Shown here piece after piece: positions 51,336-59,331 of a stretch of DNA of 64,000 bases. The stretch comes from JAWVFM01 sp038237625 (lineage in GTDB: Bacteria > Actinomycetota > Thermoleophilia > Solirubrobacterales > 70-9), in contig JBBRYM010000004.1 in assembly GCA_038237625.1 (NCBI GenBank), positions 124,001 to 188,000 on the forward strand, in the 5' to 3' direction. Position 1 is the stretch's first letter, and each line of letters opens with the position of its first letter. The position numbers and the translations under genes are program-made. The notes under the pieces are model-generated. The model made no database searches. It saw only the letters and a program-made list of their open reading frames with translations, and was not told the origin of the DNA.

Positions 51336-52931
51336 ATGGCCTGGCCGATATGGACGATGCTCTACCGGCGATTGGGTGGTCGCTACCCGGGCTTCTTCCT
51401 CACGCTCGAGATGCAGACGGCCTTCTTCATCACGGCCGCCACGCTCGCCCTCTTCACGTTCTTCTACGACGCTCCGACGGGCGCCTACCTGCGCACGCTC
51501 GCGGTGGTCGAGGGGCTGACGATCTTCGGCGTCGCCTTCACCCTGCTTCGCACCTACCCGCGCCTGACACCGATTCGGCGCTGGATCGAGGGCGAGCGCG
51601 ACACCGAGCGAACCGCCGAGGCCTGGAGCGCGGCCGTCGGCCTGCCGCTCAACCTGATCAAGGCCGACCTCAAGATCCCGACGCTCGTCGTCGTCGTCCC
51701 CGGCTGCATCGCCGCGGCCGCCTTCCTGCACCTCGCCTGGTGGAGCTTCTTCCCGCTGGTCGCAGGCTCGTTCATCGCCCTCGGCTACTCCGGGATCCTT
51801 CATTACCTCGCCATCGAGGCCGGGATGCGGCCGGTGCTGATCGACATCAACCAGTCGGTCAGTCCCCGCCTCGCGACCAGCTGCGGCACCGTTTCGCTGC
51901 GAACGCGGATGCTCACCGTGCTGCCGGCCATCAACGTCATCTCCGGCTTCATCGTCGCCGCGCTCACCTCCAACGGCGGCGGCATCTCCGGCAGCGTCCT
52001 GATCGCTGTCGGCATCGCAGGCGCCGTGTCGCTGGAGCTGACGGTGCTGCTCACCAAGTCGATCCTCGCGCCGATCGCCGACCTGCAGAAGGCGACCCAT
52101 GCGATCGCCCGCGGCGACTTCGACTCCGCCGTGCCGGTTACCACCGGTGATGAGCTGGGTGAGCTCGCGGCCTCGTTCAACCAGATGGTCAGCGGCCTCG
52201 CCGAGCGCGAGCAGCTGCGGAAGGCGTTCGGCACCTACCTCGACCATTCGGTGGCCGAAATCCTCCTGTCGGGCGATTTCCCGCAGGAAGGCGTCGAGCT
52301 CGACGTCTCGATCCTCTTCTTCGACGTCCACGACTTCACCCGCTTCGCGGCCGGGGCCGACGCTCGCAAGGTGGTCGCGGAGCTCAACGAGCTCTTCGAG
52401 ACCACGGTGCCCATCATCAACCGCCACGGCGGCCACGTCGACAAGTTCATGGGCGACGGCCTGATGGCCATCTTCGGCGCCCCCGAGAACTATCCCGACC
52501 ACGCCGAGCGCGCGGTTCGCGCTGCCTGCGAGATCGTCCACGCCGTCAACCGCGACGAAAAGCTCGAGTTCAAGCTCGGCGTCGGCGTCAACTCCGGACC
52601 AGTGATCGCCGGGTCGATCGGCGGCGCGGGACGCCTCAACTTCTCGGTCATCGGCGATCCGGTCAACGTCGCCTCCCGGGTGGAGGCAGCGACCCGCGAC
52701 ACCGACGACGAGATCCTCGTAACCCAGGAGACGGCACAGCTGTTGCCGTCCGCGATCACCACCGAGCCGCGCGGCACCCGCGAGCTGAAGGGCATCGACC
52801 GACCGATCGAGCTCTACGCGGTCTCGATTGGAGAACCCGAGGGATCGAAGCCGGGTGAGGAGCCGCTGCCGCTTCCCGACGTGGTGCCCGAGCTCGGCCG
52901 CAGCACCAGCGGCGGCCTCGCCCAGCTCTAG
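51336..52931 (+). CDS. membrane-bound class III adenylate/guanylate cyclase with HAMP domain
   Basis: A 531-residue protein. The N-terminal 250 residues contain about six membrane helices; a HAMP linker follows (ILAPIADLQKATHAIARGDF and TTGDELGELAASFNQMVSGL), then a class III cyclase domain. Cyclase landmarks are DVSILFFDVHDFTRFAAGAD (first metal Asp), HVDKFMGDGLMAIFGAP (second metal Asp), VGVNSGPVIAGSIGG and FSVIGDPVNVASRVEAAT. It makes cAMP (or cGMP) in response to an unidentified membrane signal. The start at 51336 gives MAWPIWTMLYRRLGG. Confidence 0.92.
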   Translation: MAWPIWTMLYRRLGGRYPGFFLTLEMQTAFFITAATLALFTFFYDAPTGAYLRTLAVVEGLTIFGVAFTLLRTYPRLTPIRRWIEGERDTERTAEAWSAAVGLPLNLIKADLKIPTLVVVVPGCIAAAAFLHLAWWSFFPLVAGSFIALGYSGILHYLAIEAGMRPVLIDINQSVSPRLATSCGTVSLRTRMLTVLPAINVISGFIVAALTSNGGGISGSVLIAVGIAGAVSLELTVLLTKSILAPIADLQKATHAIARGDFDSAVPVTTGDELGELAASFNQMVSGLAEREQLRKAFGTYLDHSVAEILLSGDFPQEGVELDVSILFFDVHDFTRFAAGADARKVVAELNELFETTVPIINRHGGHVDKFMGDGLMAIFGAPENYPDHAERAVRAACEIVHAVNRDEKLEFKLGVGVNSGPVIAGSIGGAGRLNFSVIGDPVNVASRVEAATRDTDDEILVTQETAQLLPSAITTEPRGTRELKGIDRPIELYAVSIGEPEGSKPGEEPLPLPDVVPELGRSTSGGLAQL

Positions 52932-52946
52932 GCCCGTCCGGCGGCG

Positions 52947-53903
52947 TTAGGCAACGGGAGCGGCGGGCGCGGGCACCGGCGCACGGGGCACGTCGAGCCA
53001 CGCCAGCAGGGCAAAGATCGCCGCGCCCACGGCGGCGGTGAGGGTCAGCAGGGCGCCCGCGGCGGCCATCGTGGCGACGCCGTGCGAGCCGAGGATGAGG
53101 ACGCCGGAGGCGGCGCCGAGGCCGGGGCCGACCGGGAGCAGGCCGAGGGCGGCCATCCCGATCAGCAGGGCGATCGAGTCGAAGAGCGTGATGTCGGCGC
53201 CGAGGGCGTGCAGCACGAAGAAATTGCGAAGCACCTGAAGGCCCGTCGCGATCATCACCAAGCCGACGATCAGGGCCCGGCTTCGCGAGCCGGTGAGCAC
53301 CGCGAGACCGTCCCAAACGCGGCGACGGTGGTTGGCGGCGAGGCGAAGCGTCAACACGGTCAGCGTGGCGGCGACGGCGAGGGCCGCCACCGGGATCCAC
53401 CAGCTCAGGTGCAGGGCGCCGACGAGCGTGAACGACAGGATTGCCGCAAGGCCGGCCTCGACGATCACGATCGGCAGCTCGGCGGTGGCGAGCACGGACG
53501 CCCGCGGGGCATCGATCGGCGCCGCGCGGCGAAGCGCCGCGATCCGCACCGCCAGCCCGACCTGCGGGTTCAGCAGGTTGCCCAAGTAGCCGAGGCTGGC
53601 CGAGCGAAAGAGGGTGCGCTGCTTCACCGAGCCGCCGGCGGCGTCGATGCACACGGCCCACGCCTTCACGCGAGCGATGATCCAGAGCAGCTCGATGCCG
53701 ACGGCGATCGCGAGGATTGCGGGGGAGACCGAGGCGAAGGCCGTCGAGAACTGCGCGCCCTTGGTGGCGACGATAATCGCGAGGCCGGCGCTCGCGACCA
53801 ACAGCGCGGCAGCGGCGCTGACGAGCGGGCGGCGCAGGGTGCGCCGTGCGGGCGCAGTGCCCGCAGGCACAGTTATTTCAGCGGTCGGCATCAGGGGGTT
53901 CAT
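52947..53903 (-). CDS. UPF0104/AglD-like membrane protein (LPG-synthase transmembrane family)
   Basis: A 318-residue protein with about seven to eight membrane helices, of the lysylphosphatidylglycerol-synthase TM (UPF0104, flippase-like) family. Recognisable parts are ELLWIIARVKAWAVCIDAAG, FRSASLGYLGNLLNPQVGLA and LLPVGPGLGAASGVLILGSH, corresponding to the family's conserved helix-loop positions. It has no soluble MprF synthase domain. A role in lipid translocation is inferred from the family. It converges with the cyclase gene with 15 nt between stops. Confidence 0.8.
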   Translation of the reverse strand: MNPLMPTAEITVPAGTAPARRTLRRPLVSAAAALLVASAGLAIIVATKGAQFSTAFASVSPAILAIAVGIELLWIIARVKAWAVCIDAAGGSVKQRTLFRSASLGYLGNLLNPQVGLAVRIAALRRAAPIDAPRASVLATAELPIVIVEAGLAAILSFTLVGALHLSWWIPVAALAVAATLTVLTLRLAANHRRRVWDGLAVLTGSRSRALIVGLVMIATGLQVLRNFFVLHALGADITLFDSIALLIGMAALGLLPVGPGLGAASGVLILGSHGVATMAAAGALLTLTAAVGAAIFALLAWLDVPRAPVPAPAAPVA

Positions 53904-53983
53904 CGGTAGAAGGCCCAGCCATGCTTAGCCGCGCCCCCAAAGGCGAGGTAAAGGGTTGGGACTGAGTTTGCGAGGTCCCCGCG

Positions 53984-54211
53984 CTAGGCGGAAGCCAAAC
54001 CATCGGTTCGCGCGCGATCCAGGCGGTTCTTGGACTGCCTCGCAGCCCGCCCGAGCTCGCGGAGCCGGGTCGGGTTGGAGGGATGGCCGTAGGACCGTGC
54101 CCGGTACAGGCGGTAGCGATCGCGCGCGTGCTGGGCCTCGGCCTCGAGCTCTCGCACATGGACCTTGTGCTCGGAGGCGGCCTTTCGACTGGCCGATGCC
54201 GAGGCGCTCAT
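53984..54211 (-). CDS. small basic coiled-coil protein, unknown function
   Basis: A 75-residue Arg/Ala-rich protein with a likely coiled coil (VRELEAEAQHARDRYRLYRA) and a basic C-terminus RQSKNRLDRARTDGLASA. No family recognised. Its ATG overlaps the stop of the 183-residue protein gene upstream (ATGA), making it the last gene of a three-gene operon with 54208 and 54756. Confidence 0.6.
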   Translation of the reverse strand: MSASASASRKAASEHKVHVRELEAEAQHARDRYRLYRARSYGHPSNPTRLRELGRAARQSKNRLDRARTDGLASA

Positions 54212-54759
54212 GATCCCTCCGCTCGAGCGGAGGCTGACGGAGCCGAGGCGCTCGCGGGCTCAGGCTTTGCGCTCGCGGGCTGATATGCCGGGACGGCCTC
54301 CTTGGGCTTCGCGGCTCGAAGCACTCGCTGGCGCTCGATGACCTCCTCCAGCACCTTGGGCCGGTTCGCGAAATTTCGCTCGTAGGAGCGAATGCGGTCG
54401 AGGATTTCCACATCGGCGGTCGCGGTGAGCGCGACGATCTCCTCGACTCCGAGGGCGTCGTAGCCGGGGACCGGCTCCTGGCGCCTCAGGAAGCGCAGCT
54501 TGTTGAGGACGGGCACTCGGTCCTTGTGGGAGCGCTCGTAGGCGTCGACCGCCGTGAGCTCGACCTGCGAGTGATCGGAGAGCCCGGCGACGACTTCGCG
54601 ATCATCCAGGCTCTCGTAGCCTTCGTACGGCACGGGCGCGTCCGCAGGCGCCGCGGTGGCGTCCGCAGGCGCTGTCGCCGTGGCGCCGCCATCCGATCCA
54701 TTGGCGCGCCCGGCTCCCGGCTGGGCGAAACGGTCACGCATGAAGTCGCGCAGGCTCAT
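54208..54759 (-). CDS. protein with two tandem DUF8129-like helical repeats
   Basis: A 183-residue protein. After an Ala/Gly-rich head (about 45 residues), two similar helical units follow: YESLDDREVVAGLSDHSQVE ... VDAYERSHKDRVPVLNKL, then YDALGVEEIVALTATADVEI ... IRSYERNFANRPKVLEEV. Each ends with YExxxxxRxxVLxxx. A Lys/Pro/Ala tail follows. The pattern resembles the DUF8129 family of actinobacteria, whose function is unknown. It is coupled by ATGA overlaps at both ends, upstream to a 50-residue proline-rich protein. Confidence 0.7.
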   Translation of the reverse strand: MSLRDFMRDRFAQPGAGRANGSDGGATATAPADATAAPADAPVPYEGYESLDDREVVAGLSDHSQVELTAVDAYERSHKDRVPVLNKLRFLRRQEPVPGYDALGVEEIVALTATADVEILDRIRSYERNFANRPKVLEEVIERQRVLRAAKPKEAVPAYQPASAKPEPASASAPSASARAEGS

Positions 54760-54908
54760 GCTCGCGCCGAGGGGTCACTGGGCGGCGAGGGAGGGGGTAT
54801 GGGCGAGGCCGCGGGAATCGGTGAAGCATCGGGAACCACCACCGGCGGCAGCATCTCTCTGCGAGGTGGAGGGATCCGGGTGGGAGCGAGGGGAGCATCC
54901 GTGGCCAT
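54756..54908 (-). CDS. 50-residue proline-rich small protein, first gene of the operon
   Basis: A short reading frame starting MATDAPLAPTRIPPPRREML and ending PSPPSDPSARA. AAGGAG (54916-54921 on the minus strand) lies 7 nt upstream of the ATG, one of the best ribosome sites in the window, and the TGA overlaps the next ATG. This placement strongly supports translation. A PPVVV centre and PIPPPSPPS repeats suggest a linker or ligand for a protein-binding domain. Function is unknown. The divergent regulator gene at 54959 shares its promoter region. Confidence 0.7.
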   Translation of the reverse strand: MATDAPLAPTRIPPPRREMLPPVVVPDASPIPAASPIPPPSPPSDPSARA

Positions 54909-54946
54909 CGCTGGTCTCCTTGGGTAGGGTTTCTGAAATAACAGGG

Positions 54947-54952
54947 TATCAT
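54947..54952 (+). promoter_or_regulatory. putative -10 box TATCAT for the winged-helix regulator
   Basis: TATCAT ends 6 nt before the ATG at 54959, in an AT-rich segment unusual for this genome. Confidence 0.5.
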
Positions 54953-54953
54953 A

Positions 54954-54965
54954 AATTCATGAATT
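54954..54965. promoter_or_regulatory. perfect palindrome over the regulator start, possible operator
   Basis: AATTCATGAATT spans the ATG of the regulator gene at 54959 and lies about 46 nt from the divergent operon start; a binding site for autorepression is plausible. Confidence 0.4.
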
Positions 54966-55297
54966 CATTGTCATCAGTTGGCGACTCAGGAGATCCAGCA
55001 CCCCGCCCCAGGTGGGATTTCCTCACCAACCACTCTCACGTCCTCACGTGCGTGGCGAACGATCCAGGGATGCGCCTGCGCGACGTGGCCGCAGCTGTTG
55101 GCATCACCGAGCGCGCCGCTCACCGGATCGTGTCCGATCTCGTGGACGAGGGGTACCTGATCCGGGAGCGCGAGGGCAGGCGCAATCGCTACGAGGTCGT
55201 CTCGCAGGAGCCACTGCGCCACCCGCTGGTGAGGGGGCGCCAGGTCGGCGATCTGCTCAAGGTTCTGCTTGGCCCTGGGGCGCGAGAGATTTCCTGA
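54959..55297 (+). CDS. winged helix-turn-helix transcriptional regulator
   Basis: A 112-residue protein with one winged helix: HSHVLTCVANDPGMRLRDVA, AVGITERAAHRIVSDLVDEG (recognition helix) and YLIREREGRRNRYEVVSQEP (wing), like MarR/ArsR-type regulators. A short C-terminal helix follows. The start ATG has a -10 box 6 nt upstream and lies in a perfect palindrome. It is divergent from a three-gene operon and overlaps the next gene (TGATG), so it may control both. Confidence 0.8.
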   Translation: MNSLSSVGDSGDPAPRPRWDFLTNHSHVLTCVANDPGMRLRDVAAAVGITERAAHRIVSDLVDEGYLIREREGRRNRYEVVSQEPLRHPLVRGRQVGDLLKVLLGPGAREIS

Positions 55298-56031
55298 TGG
55301 ACGATCAACGCGGCGAGAGCGCCGGTGACCGGCGCGAGTCGCTGCCCATGCACCTGCGACGAGAGGTCGCGCGCCTCGACAAGCGCGTCGCCGAGGGGGA
55401 TCCGCTGTGGCCCGCCCAGCTCTCGGTGGCGGTGGCGATCGCGCTCTACCTGGCCCTCTCCGGCAAAGTCGTCGTCGGCCCCAGGTGGGTCGTCCCCGCG
55501 GTCGAGGGCCTTCTGCTGGCGACGCTCGTCATCGTCGCCCCGTCTCGCGCCTCGCGCCTCGGCTGGCGCCATCAGCGTGGCCTGCTCTGGGCGATCCTGG
55601 GCGCGGTGACGCTCACCTATCTGGTCTCGTTGGGGCTGCTCGTGCACTACCTGATCACCGGCGGGCGGGCCGGCGGACAGAGCCTGATCGGCTCGGGCGT
55701 GGTGCTGTGGGCCACCAACGTCCTGCTGTTCGCCGTCGTCTACTGGGATCTCGACCGCGGCGGCCCGCTGCACCGCTACCGGGCCGCGAAGACCTGGCCC
55801 GACTTCCAGTTTCCCCAGATGGAGAACCCCCAGCTCACCCCGCTCGGCACGCAGTGGCGGCCGACCTTTCTCGACTACCTCTACACCTCACTCACCAACG
55901 CCATCGCTTTCAGCCCGACCGACACGATGCCGCTCACCCAGGTCGCGAAGGTGCTGATGGGCGTCCAGTCGACGGCCGCGATCGTCACCATCGGCCTGGT
56001 CGTCGCGCGCGCCGTGAACATCCTCGGCTGA
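55297..56031 (+). CDS. DUF1345-like / channel-like membrane protein
   Basis: A 244-residue protein with about six membrane helices. Its last 60 residues, FLDYLYTSLTNAIAFSPTDT and PLTQVAKVLMGVQSTAAIVT, resemble the end of DUF1345 proteins and have the two-helix-plus-loop look of ion-channel pores. Transported species are unknown. The ATG overlaps the stop of the regulator gene, so both are co-translated. Confidence 0.7.
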   Translation: MDDQRGESAGDRRESLPMHLRREVARLDKRVAEGDPLWPAQLSVAVAIALYLALSGKVVVGPRWVVPAVEGLLLATLVIVAPSRASRLGWRHQRGLLWAILGAVTLTYLVSLGLLVHYLITGGRAGGQSLIGSGVVLWATNVLLFAVVYWDLDRGGPLHRYRAAKTWPDFQFPQMENPQLTPLGTQWRPTFLDYLYTSLTNAIAFSPTDTMPLTQVAKVLMGVQSTAAIVTIGLVVARAVNILG

Positions 56032-56055
56032 TCGGGCCCTAGGACGGACCGGGCG

Positions 56056-57033
56056 CTAGGTGCAGCCCAGCCCGTCGCCGTTGCCGTCGAGGGCGTAGGG
56101 GTCAGACCCCGTCACCCGCACCGGCCCTGAGACGAAGCGCGGGCCATCGCCCCCGCCTCCCTCGCAGTCGACGTCGGGCCCGGGCGCGATGCAGGGGTCA
56201 TAGCCGGAGACGCAGTTGCCGCCGCTGCCGGCGGCCGAGGTTCCCGGCGGGGCGGGCGGGCTCGACGCCGCGCTCGCGGGAGGGTTGGCCGGCGTCGCCG
56301 CCGCCGGCTGAAAGCGCACCCAGTGGACGATCTCGAACTGCGCCCGCGCCAGGCTGATCTGTCCGTCGCAGACCTCGGCGTGAAGGCGATTTTCGAGCGC
56401 GTCCTTGTCGGTGGCACCGCGCCGGCCCGAGTAGGTCTCGGGCCAGAGGTTGCGGATGTCCGACGGCGCTCCGCCCAGCTCCAGCGAGACCAGGTGGTCG
56501 AGCTCCGAGCCACTCGGCCCGAAGCCGAAGCCGTAGGAGTGGATCAGCGCGGGCTCCAGGTTCGAGGTGTAGGACTCGGGCGGGCGCACCGTGTCGGTGT
56601 AGCCCGAGACGCAGATCGTCTTGTCGATCGTGGCCTGCGTCACCCGAGGATCGATCGCGCCGGGAGTGCAGGAGAGGTCCTCGACCACCCCGGCGTCTGG
56701 CGCGTCGCAGGCGCGTGGTGGAGGGACCGAGCCGCAGGCCGATCCGCTCGGGTCCTGCCAGCGGCAGTGGCTGACGACGAGGCCGGCGGGGGTGCGGGGC
56801 GTTGGCGCGTGGTGGGTCGGGCGGCGATGGTGGTGCGAGGCGGGGCGGGGAGGCGCGGGCCGGTGGTGTCGGACGTGGTGCGGCGCGTGGGCGACGTGAT
56901 GGTGGTGCCCGTTTGCGCCCACCGATCCGCACCCCGCGAGTGCCAGGAAAAGAAAGAGGGAGGCTGCTTCACGAAGCCGCCCGCTCGAGGCGCCACCGTT
57001 CGAAGTCTGGGTCTTCCGCTTCTGATCTGTCAC
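56056..57033 (-). CDS. secreted lipoprotein with HNH-like and excalibur domains
   Basis: A 325-residue protein. A signal peptide ending FLFLALAGCGSVGAN suggests a lipoprotein. A His-rich stretch (HHHHVAHAPHHVRHHRPA) follows, then an HNH-like core SELDHLVSLELGGAPSDIRN with DxH and LGG..N..NLWPE, as in secreted nucleases. The C-terminus has an excalibur calcium-binding motif, DPYALDGNGDGLGCT. It may cut extracellular DNA. The start is GTG at 57033. Confidence 0.78.
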   Translation of the reverse strand: MTDQKRKTQTSNGGASSGRLREAASLFLFLALAGCGSVGANGHHHHVAHAPHHVRHHRPAPPRPASHHHRRPTHHAPTPRTPAGLVVSHCRWQDPSGSACGSVPPPRACDAPDAGVVEDLSCTPGAIDPRVTQATIDKTICVSGYTDTVRPPESYTSNLEPALIHSYGFGFGPSGSELDHLVSLELGGAPSDIRNLWPETYSGRRGATDKDALENRLHAEVCDGQISLARAQFEIVHWVRFQPAAATPANPPASAASSPPAPPGTSAAGSGGNCVSGYDPCIAPGPDVDCEGGGGDGPRFVSGPVRVTGSDPYALDGNGDGLGCT

Positions 57034-57125
57034 GCAGATCCGAAGTCTCGTATACCTATCGGTAGGGACGAGCGATGCCTCCAGGGCATTTCCCGAGAAA
57101 GTTGGATCCCCCCCGACCGGCTCAG

Positions 57126-57353
57126 TTAGCCGGCGGGCTCAGCGGTGGCAGCCCACGCCTCGCGGAAAAACGGCCGGTAGAGCCCCAAGAAGAGCGGCGC
57201 GATCAGGATCAGGACTACTTCGTCAACCGGCCCTGGAATCGGCAGCAGAGCGAACCCGGCCAGCAGACGCACCGGCTTCGGGATCCGCTCGTCGCGGGCG
57301 ATGATCTTCATCGCGCGGATGAGCCTCGAGATCCAGTCGCGGACGCGGCGCAT
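57126..57353 (-). CDS. small membrane protein, distantly DUF1232-like
   Basis: A 75-residue protein starting MRRVRDWISRLIRAMKIIAR. A DERIPKPVRLLAGFALLPIP segment followed by GPVDEVVLILIAPLFLGLYR resembles DUF1232/YkvA proteins (PxDxxPD region), but that assignment is weak. It has one or two hydrophobic segments. A TAGACT hexamer ends 6 nt before the ATG. Function is unknown. Confidence 0.55.
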   Translation of the reverse strand: MRRVRDWISRLIRAMKIIARDERIPKPVRLLAGFALLPIPGPVDEVVLILIAPLFLGLYRPFFREAWAATAEPAG

Positions 57354-57359
57354 GGTTCG

Positions 57360-57365
57360 AGTCTA
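57360..57365 (-). promoter_or_regulatory. putative -10 box TAGACT for the small membrane protein at 57126
   Basis: On the minus strand TAGACT ends 6 nt before the ATG at 57353. Confidence 0.4.
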
Positions 57366-57504
57366 GGACCGCTGGACGGGTACAGCGTCCGCTCGAAGAA
57401 CATCGTCAACAACGAGGTCCGAGGCAGGGACATCTGCGAGTCGAACCTCGCCCGCGTTCCCAGCCTCGCCATTGGCGCGCGGCGGGTGGACTTCGATGCG
57501 CGTC

Positions 57505-57510
57505 TAGGAT
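57505..57510 (+). promoter_or_regulatory. putative -10 box TAGGAT, leaderless start of the ThDP enzyme
   Basis: TAGGAT ends 7 nt before the GTG at 57518. Confidence 0.5.
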
Positions 57511-57517
57511 CACCGGC

Positions 57518-59185
57518 GTGGCGAGCACCGAGCAGAGCGTTCAGCACGAGGAGGCTGGGAGCGGCCCAGTCCACGGCGGCCGCCTCGTCGCCCGCACGCT
57601 GAAGGACCGCGGCGTCTCGCACCTCTTCACCCTCTCCGGCGGGCACCTCTTCTCCATCTACGACGGCTGCAAGCACGAGGGCATCCGCGTCGTCGACACC
57701 CGCCACGAGGCTTCGGCGGCGTGGGCGGCCGAGGGCTGGGCGAAGGCGACGCGCGAGGTCGGCGTCTGCGCGCTGACCGCCGGGCCCGGCGTCACCAACG
57801 GGATGAGCGCGATCGCGGGGGCGAAGTTCAACCGCTCGCCGCTCGTCGTCCTCGGCGGCCGCGCGCCGGAGATGCGCTGGGGCTCGGGAAGCCTCCAGGA
57901 GATCGACCACCTGCCGTTCGTCACCCCGCTCGTGAAGACCGCGATCACGGTCAAGCACACCGAGGACATCCCCCTCGCCACCGCCCACGCGATCGACCTC
58001 GCCCTCACCCATCCCACCGGGCCCGTCTTCGTCGACTACCCCCTCGACGTCGTCTTCTCCGAGGCCGAGGCAGAGGTGCCCGAGCAGGTGGTCGACCAGC
58101 TGCCGGTCGCCGACGGAGTGGAGGGCGCGGCGGCGCTGCTCGCCCGCGCCGAGCGCCCGGCGATCATGGCCGGCACCGGCCTCTACTGGGCCCACGGCGA
58201 GGAGCCGCTTCGCGAGCTCGCCGAGGCACTTCACATCCCCGTCTTCCTCAACGGCATGGGCCGCGGCTGCCTGCCCGCCGACCACGAGCTCTACTTCAGC
58301 CGCGCCCGCGGCAAGGGCCTGAAGGAGGCCGACGTCGCCCTCGTCGTCGGCGTCCCGCTCGACTTCCGCCTCGGCTTCGGCCAGAGCTTCGGCGAGGAGA
58401 CCAAGATCATCTACCTCGACTGCGCGCCCAACGAGCTTCACCGAAACCGCCAGCCCGATCTCGAGCTCGTCGGCGACATCGCCAAGACGCTCGCGGAGAT
58501 GAAAGGCGCGGCCGAGTCCGGGGGGGACTCAAGCGGCCGCGCCGGCGAGTGGATTACCACCCTGCGCGAAGTCGAAACCGAAAAGCGCGAGGCCGAGAAG
58601 CCCGAGCTGAATGACGACCGCAGCCCCCTGCACCCGATGCGGATCTACAAGGAGCTCGCCGAAGTTCTCGACCGCGACGCGATCGTCATCGGCGACGGCG
58701 GCGACTTCGTCAGCTACGCGGGCCGGGTCGTCGACACCTACGAGCCCGGCACCTGGATGGACCCCGGCCCCTTCGGCTGCCTGGGCGCCGGTCCGGGCCA
58801 GGCAATCGGTGCGAAGCTCGCCAAGCCCGACCAGCAGGTCTGCCTCCTGCTGGGCGACGGAGCCTTCGGCTTCTCAGGCATGGAGTTCGACACGATGGCA
58901 AGGCACGAGATCCCGGTGGTCGCGATCGTGGGCAACAACGGGATCTGGGCGTTGGAGCACCACCCGATGAAGTTCTTGTACGGGTATTCGATGGCGGCGG
59001 AGTTGACGCCGGAGACGCGGTACGACGGGGTGGCTGACGCGCTGGGGTGCGAGGCGGAGTTGGTGCGGGAGCCAGAGGAGTTGCGCGTGGCGCTGGATCG
59101 GGCGTCTGCGGCAGGGCTGCCGACACTTGTCAATGTGCTCACAGATTCCGAAGTCGTCTATCCGCGGAAGTCTGTTTTGGCTTAG
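57518..59185 (+). CDS. thiamine-diphosphate-dependent enzyme, acetolactate-synthase-like
   Basis: A 555-residue three-domain ThDP enzyme. Catalytic Glu is in VDTRHEASAAWAAEG (E64), the central domain is NAD/FAD-fold-like, and the C-terminal ThDP motif runs from GDGAFGFSGMEFDTMA (GDG 446-448) to VAIVGNNGIW (NN at about 473). It could be an acetolactate synthase, oxalyl-CoA or benzoylformate decarboxylase relative; active-site residues do not settle which. It is a stand-alone gene with no small-subunit gene nearby, which argues against canonical IlvB. Third-position G+C falls in the final 150 nt. Confidence 0.85.
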   Translation: MASTEQSVQHEEAGSGPVHGGRLVARTLKDRGVSHLFTLSGGHLFSIYDGCKHEGIRVVDTRHEASAAWAAEGWAKATREVGVCALTAGPGVTNGMSAIAGAKFNRSPLVVLGGRAPEMRWGSGSLQEIDHLPFVTPLVKTAITVKHTEDIPLATAHAIDLALTHPTGPVFVDYPLDVVFSEAEAEVPEQVVDQLPVADGVEGAAALLARAERPAIMAGTGLYWAHGEEPLRELAEALHIPVFLNGMGRGCLPADHELYFSRARGKGLKEADVALVVGVPLDFRLGFGQSFGEETKIIYLDCAPNELHRNRQPDLELVGDIAKTLAEMKGAAESGGDSSGRAGEWITTLREVETEKREAEKPELNDDRSPLHPMRIYKELAEVLDRDAIVIGDGGDFVSYAGRVVDTYEPGTWMDPGPFGCLGAGPGQAIGAKLAKPDQQVCLLLGDGAFGFSGMEFDTMARHEIPVVAIVGNNGIWALEHHPMKFLYGYSMAAELTPETRYDGVADALGCEAELVREPEELRVALDRASAAGLPTLVNVLTDSEVVYPRKSVLA

Positions 59186-59235
59186 TTCCGTGTCGGGCTC
59201 ATGACCCGCAGTTCGCGGGATCCGCCCACGGAACT
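59184..59235 (+). terminator. long hairpin after the ThDP enzyme gene
   Basis: AGTTCCGTG (59184-59192) pairs perfectly with CACGGAACT (59227-59235), and an inner stem CCCGC (59205-59209)/GCGGG (59215-59219) lies between. It overlaps the TAG stop and separates the ThDP gene from McrBC. It could mark an insertion boundary. Confidence 0.55.
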
Positions 59236-59319
59236 GAGGTAACGGGCTCAGTTGCCGTCGAGACCTGACCTAACGCTGAAAGCAGCCGACGCGTGCGCCG
59301 GTCACCGATCTCTGGCCGA

Positions 59320-59325
59320 TAGGCT
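59320..59325 (+). promoter_or_regulatory. putative -10 box TAGGCT for mcrB
   Basis: TAGGCT ends 6 nt before the GTG at 59332, fixing the start of the restriction operon. Confidence 0.45.
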
Positions 59326-59331
59326 CATGCG

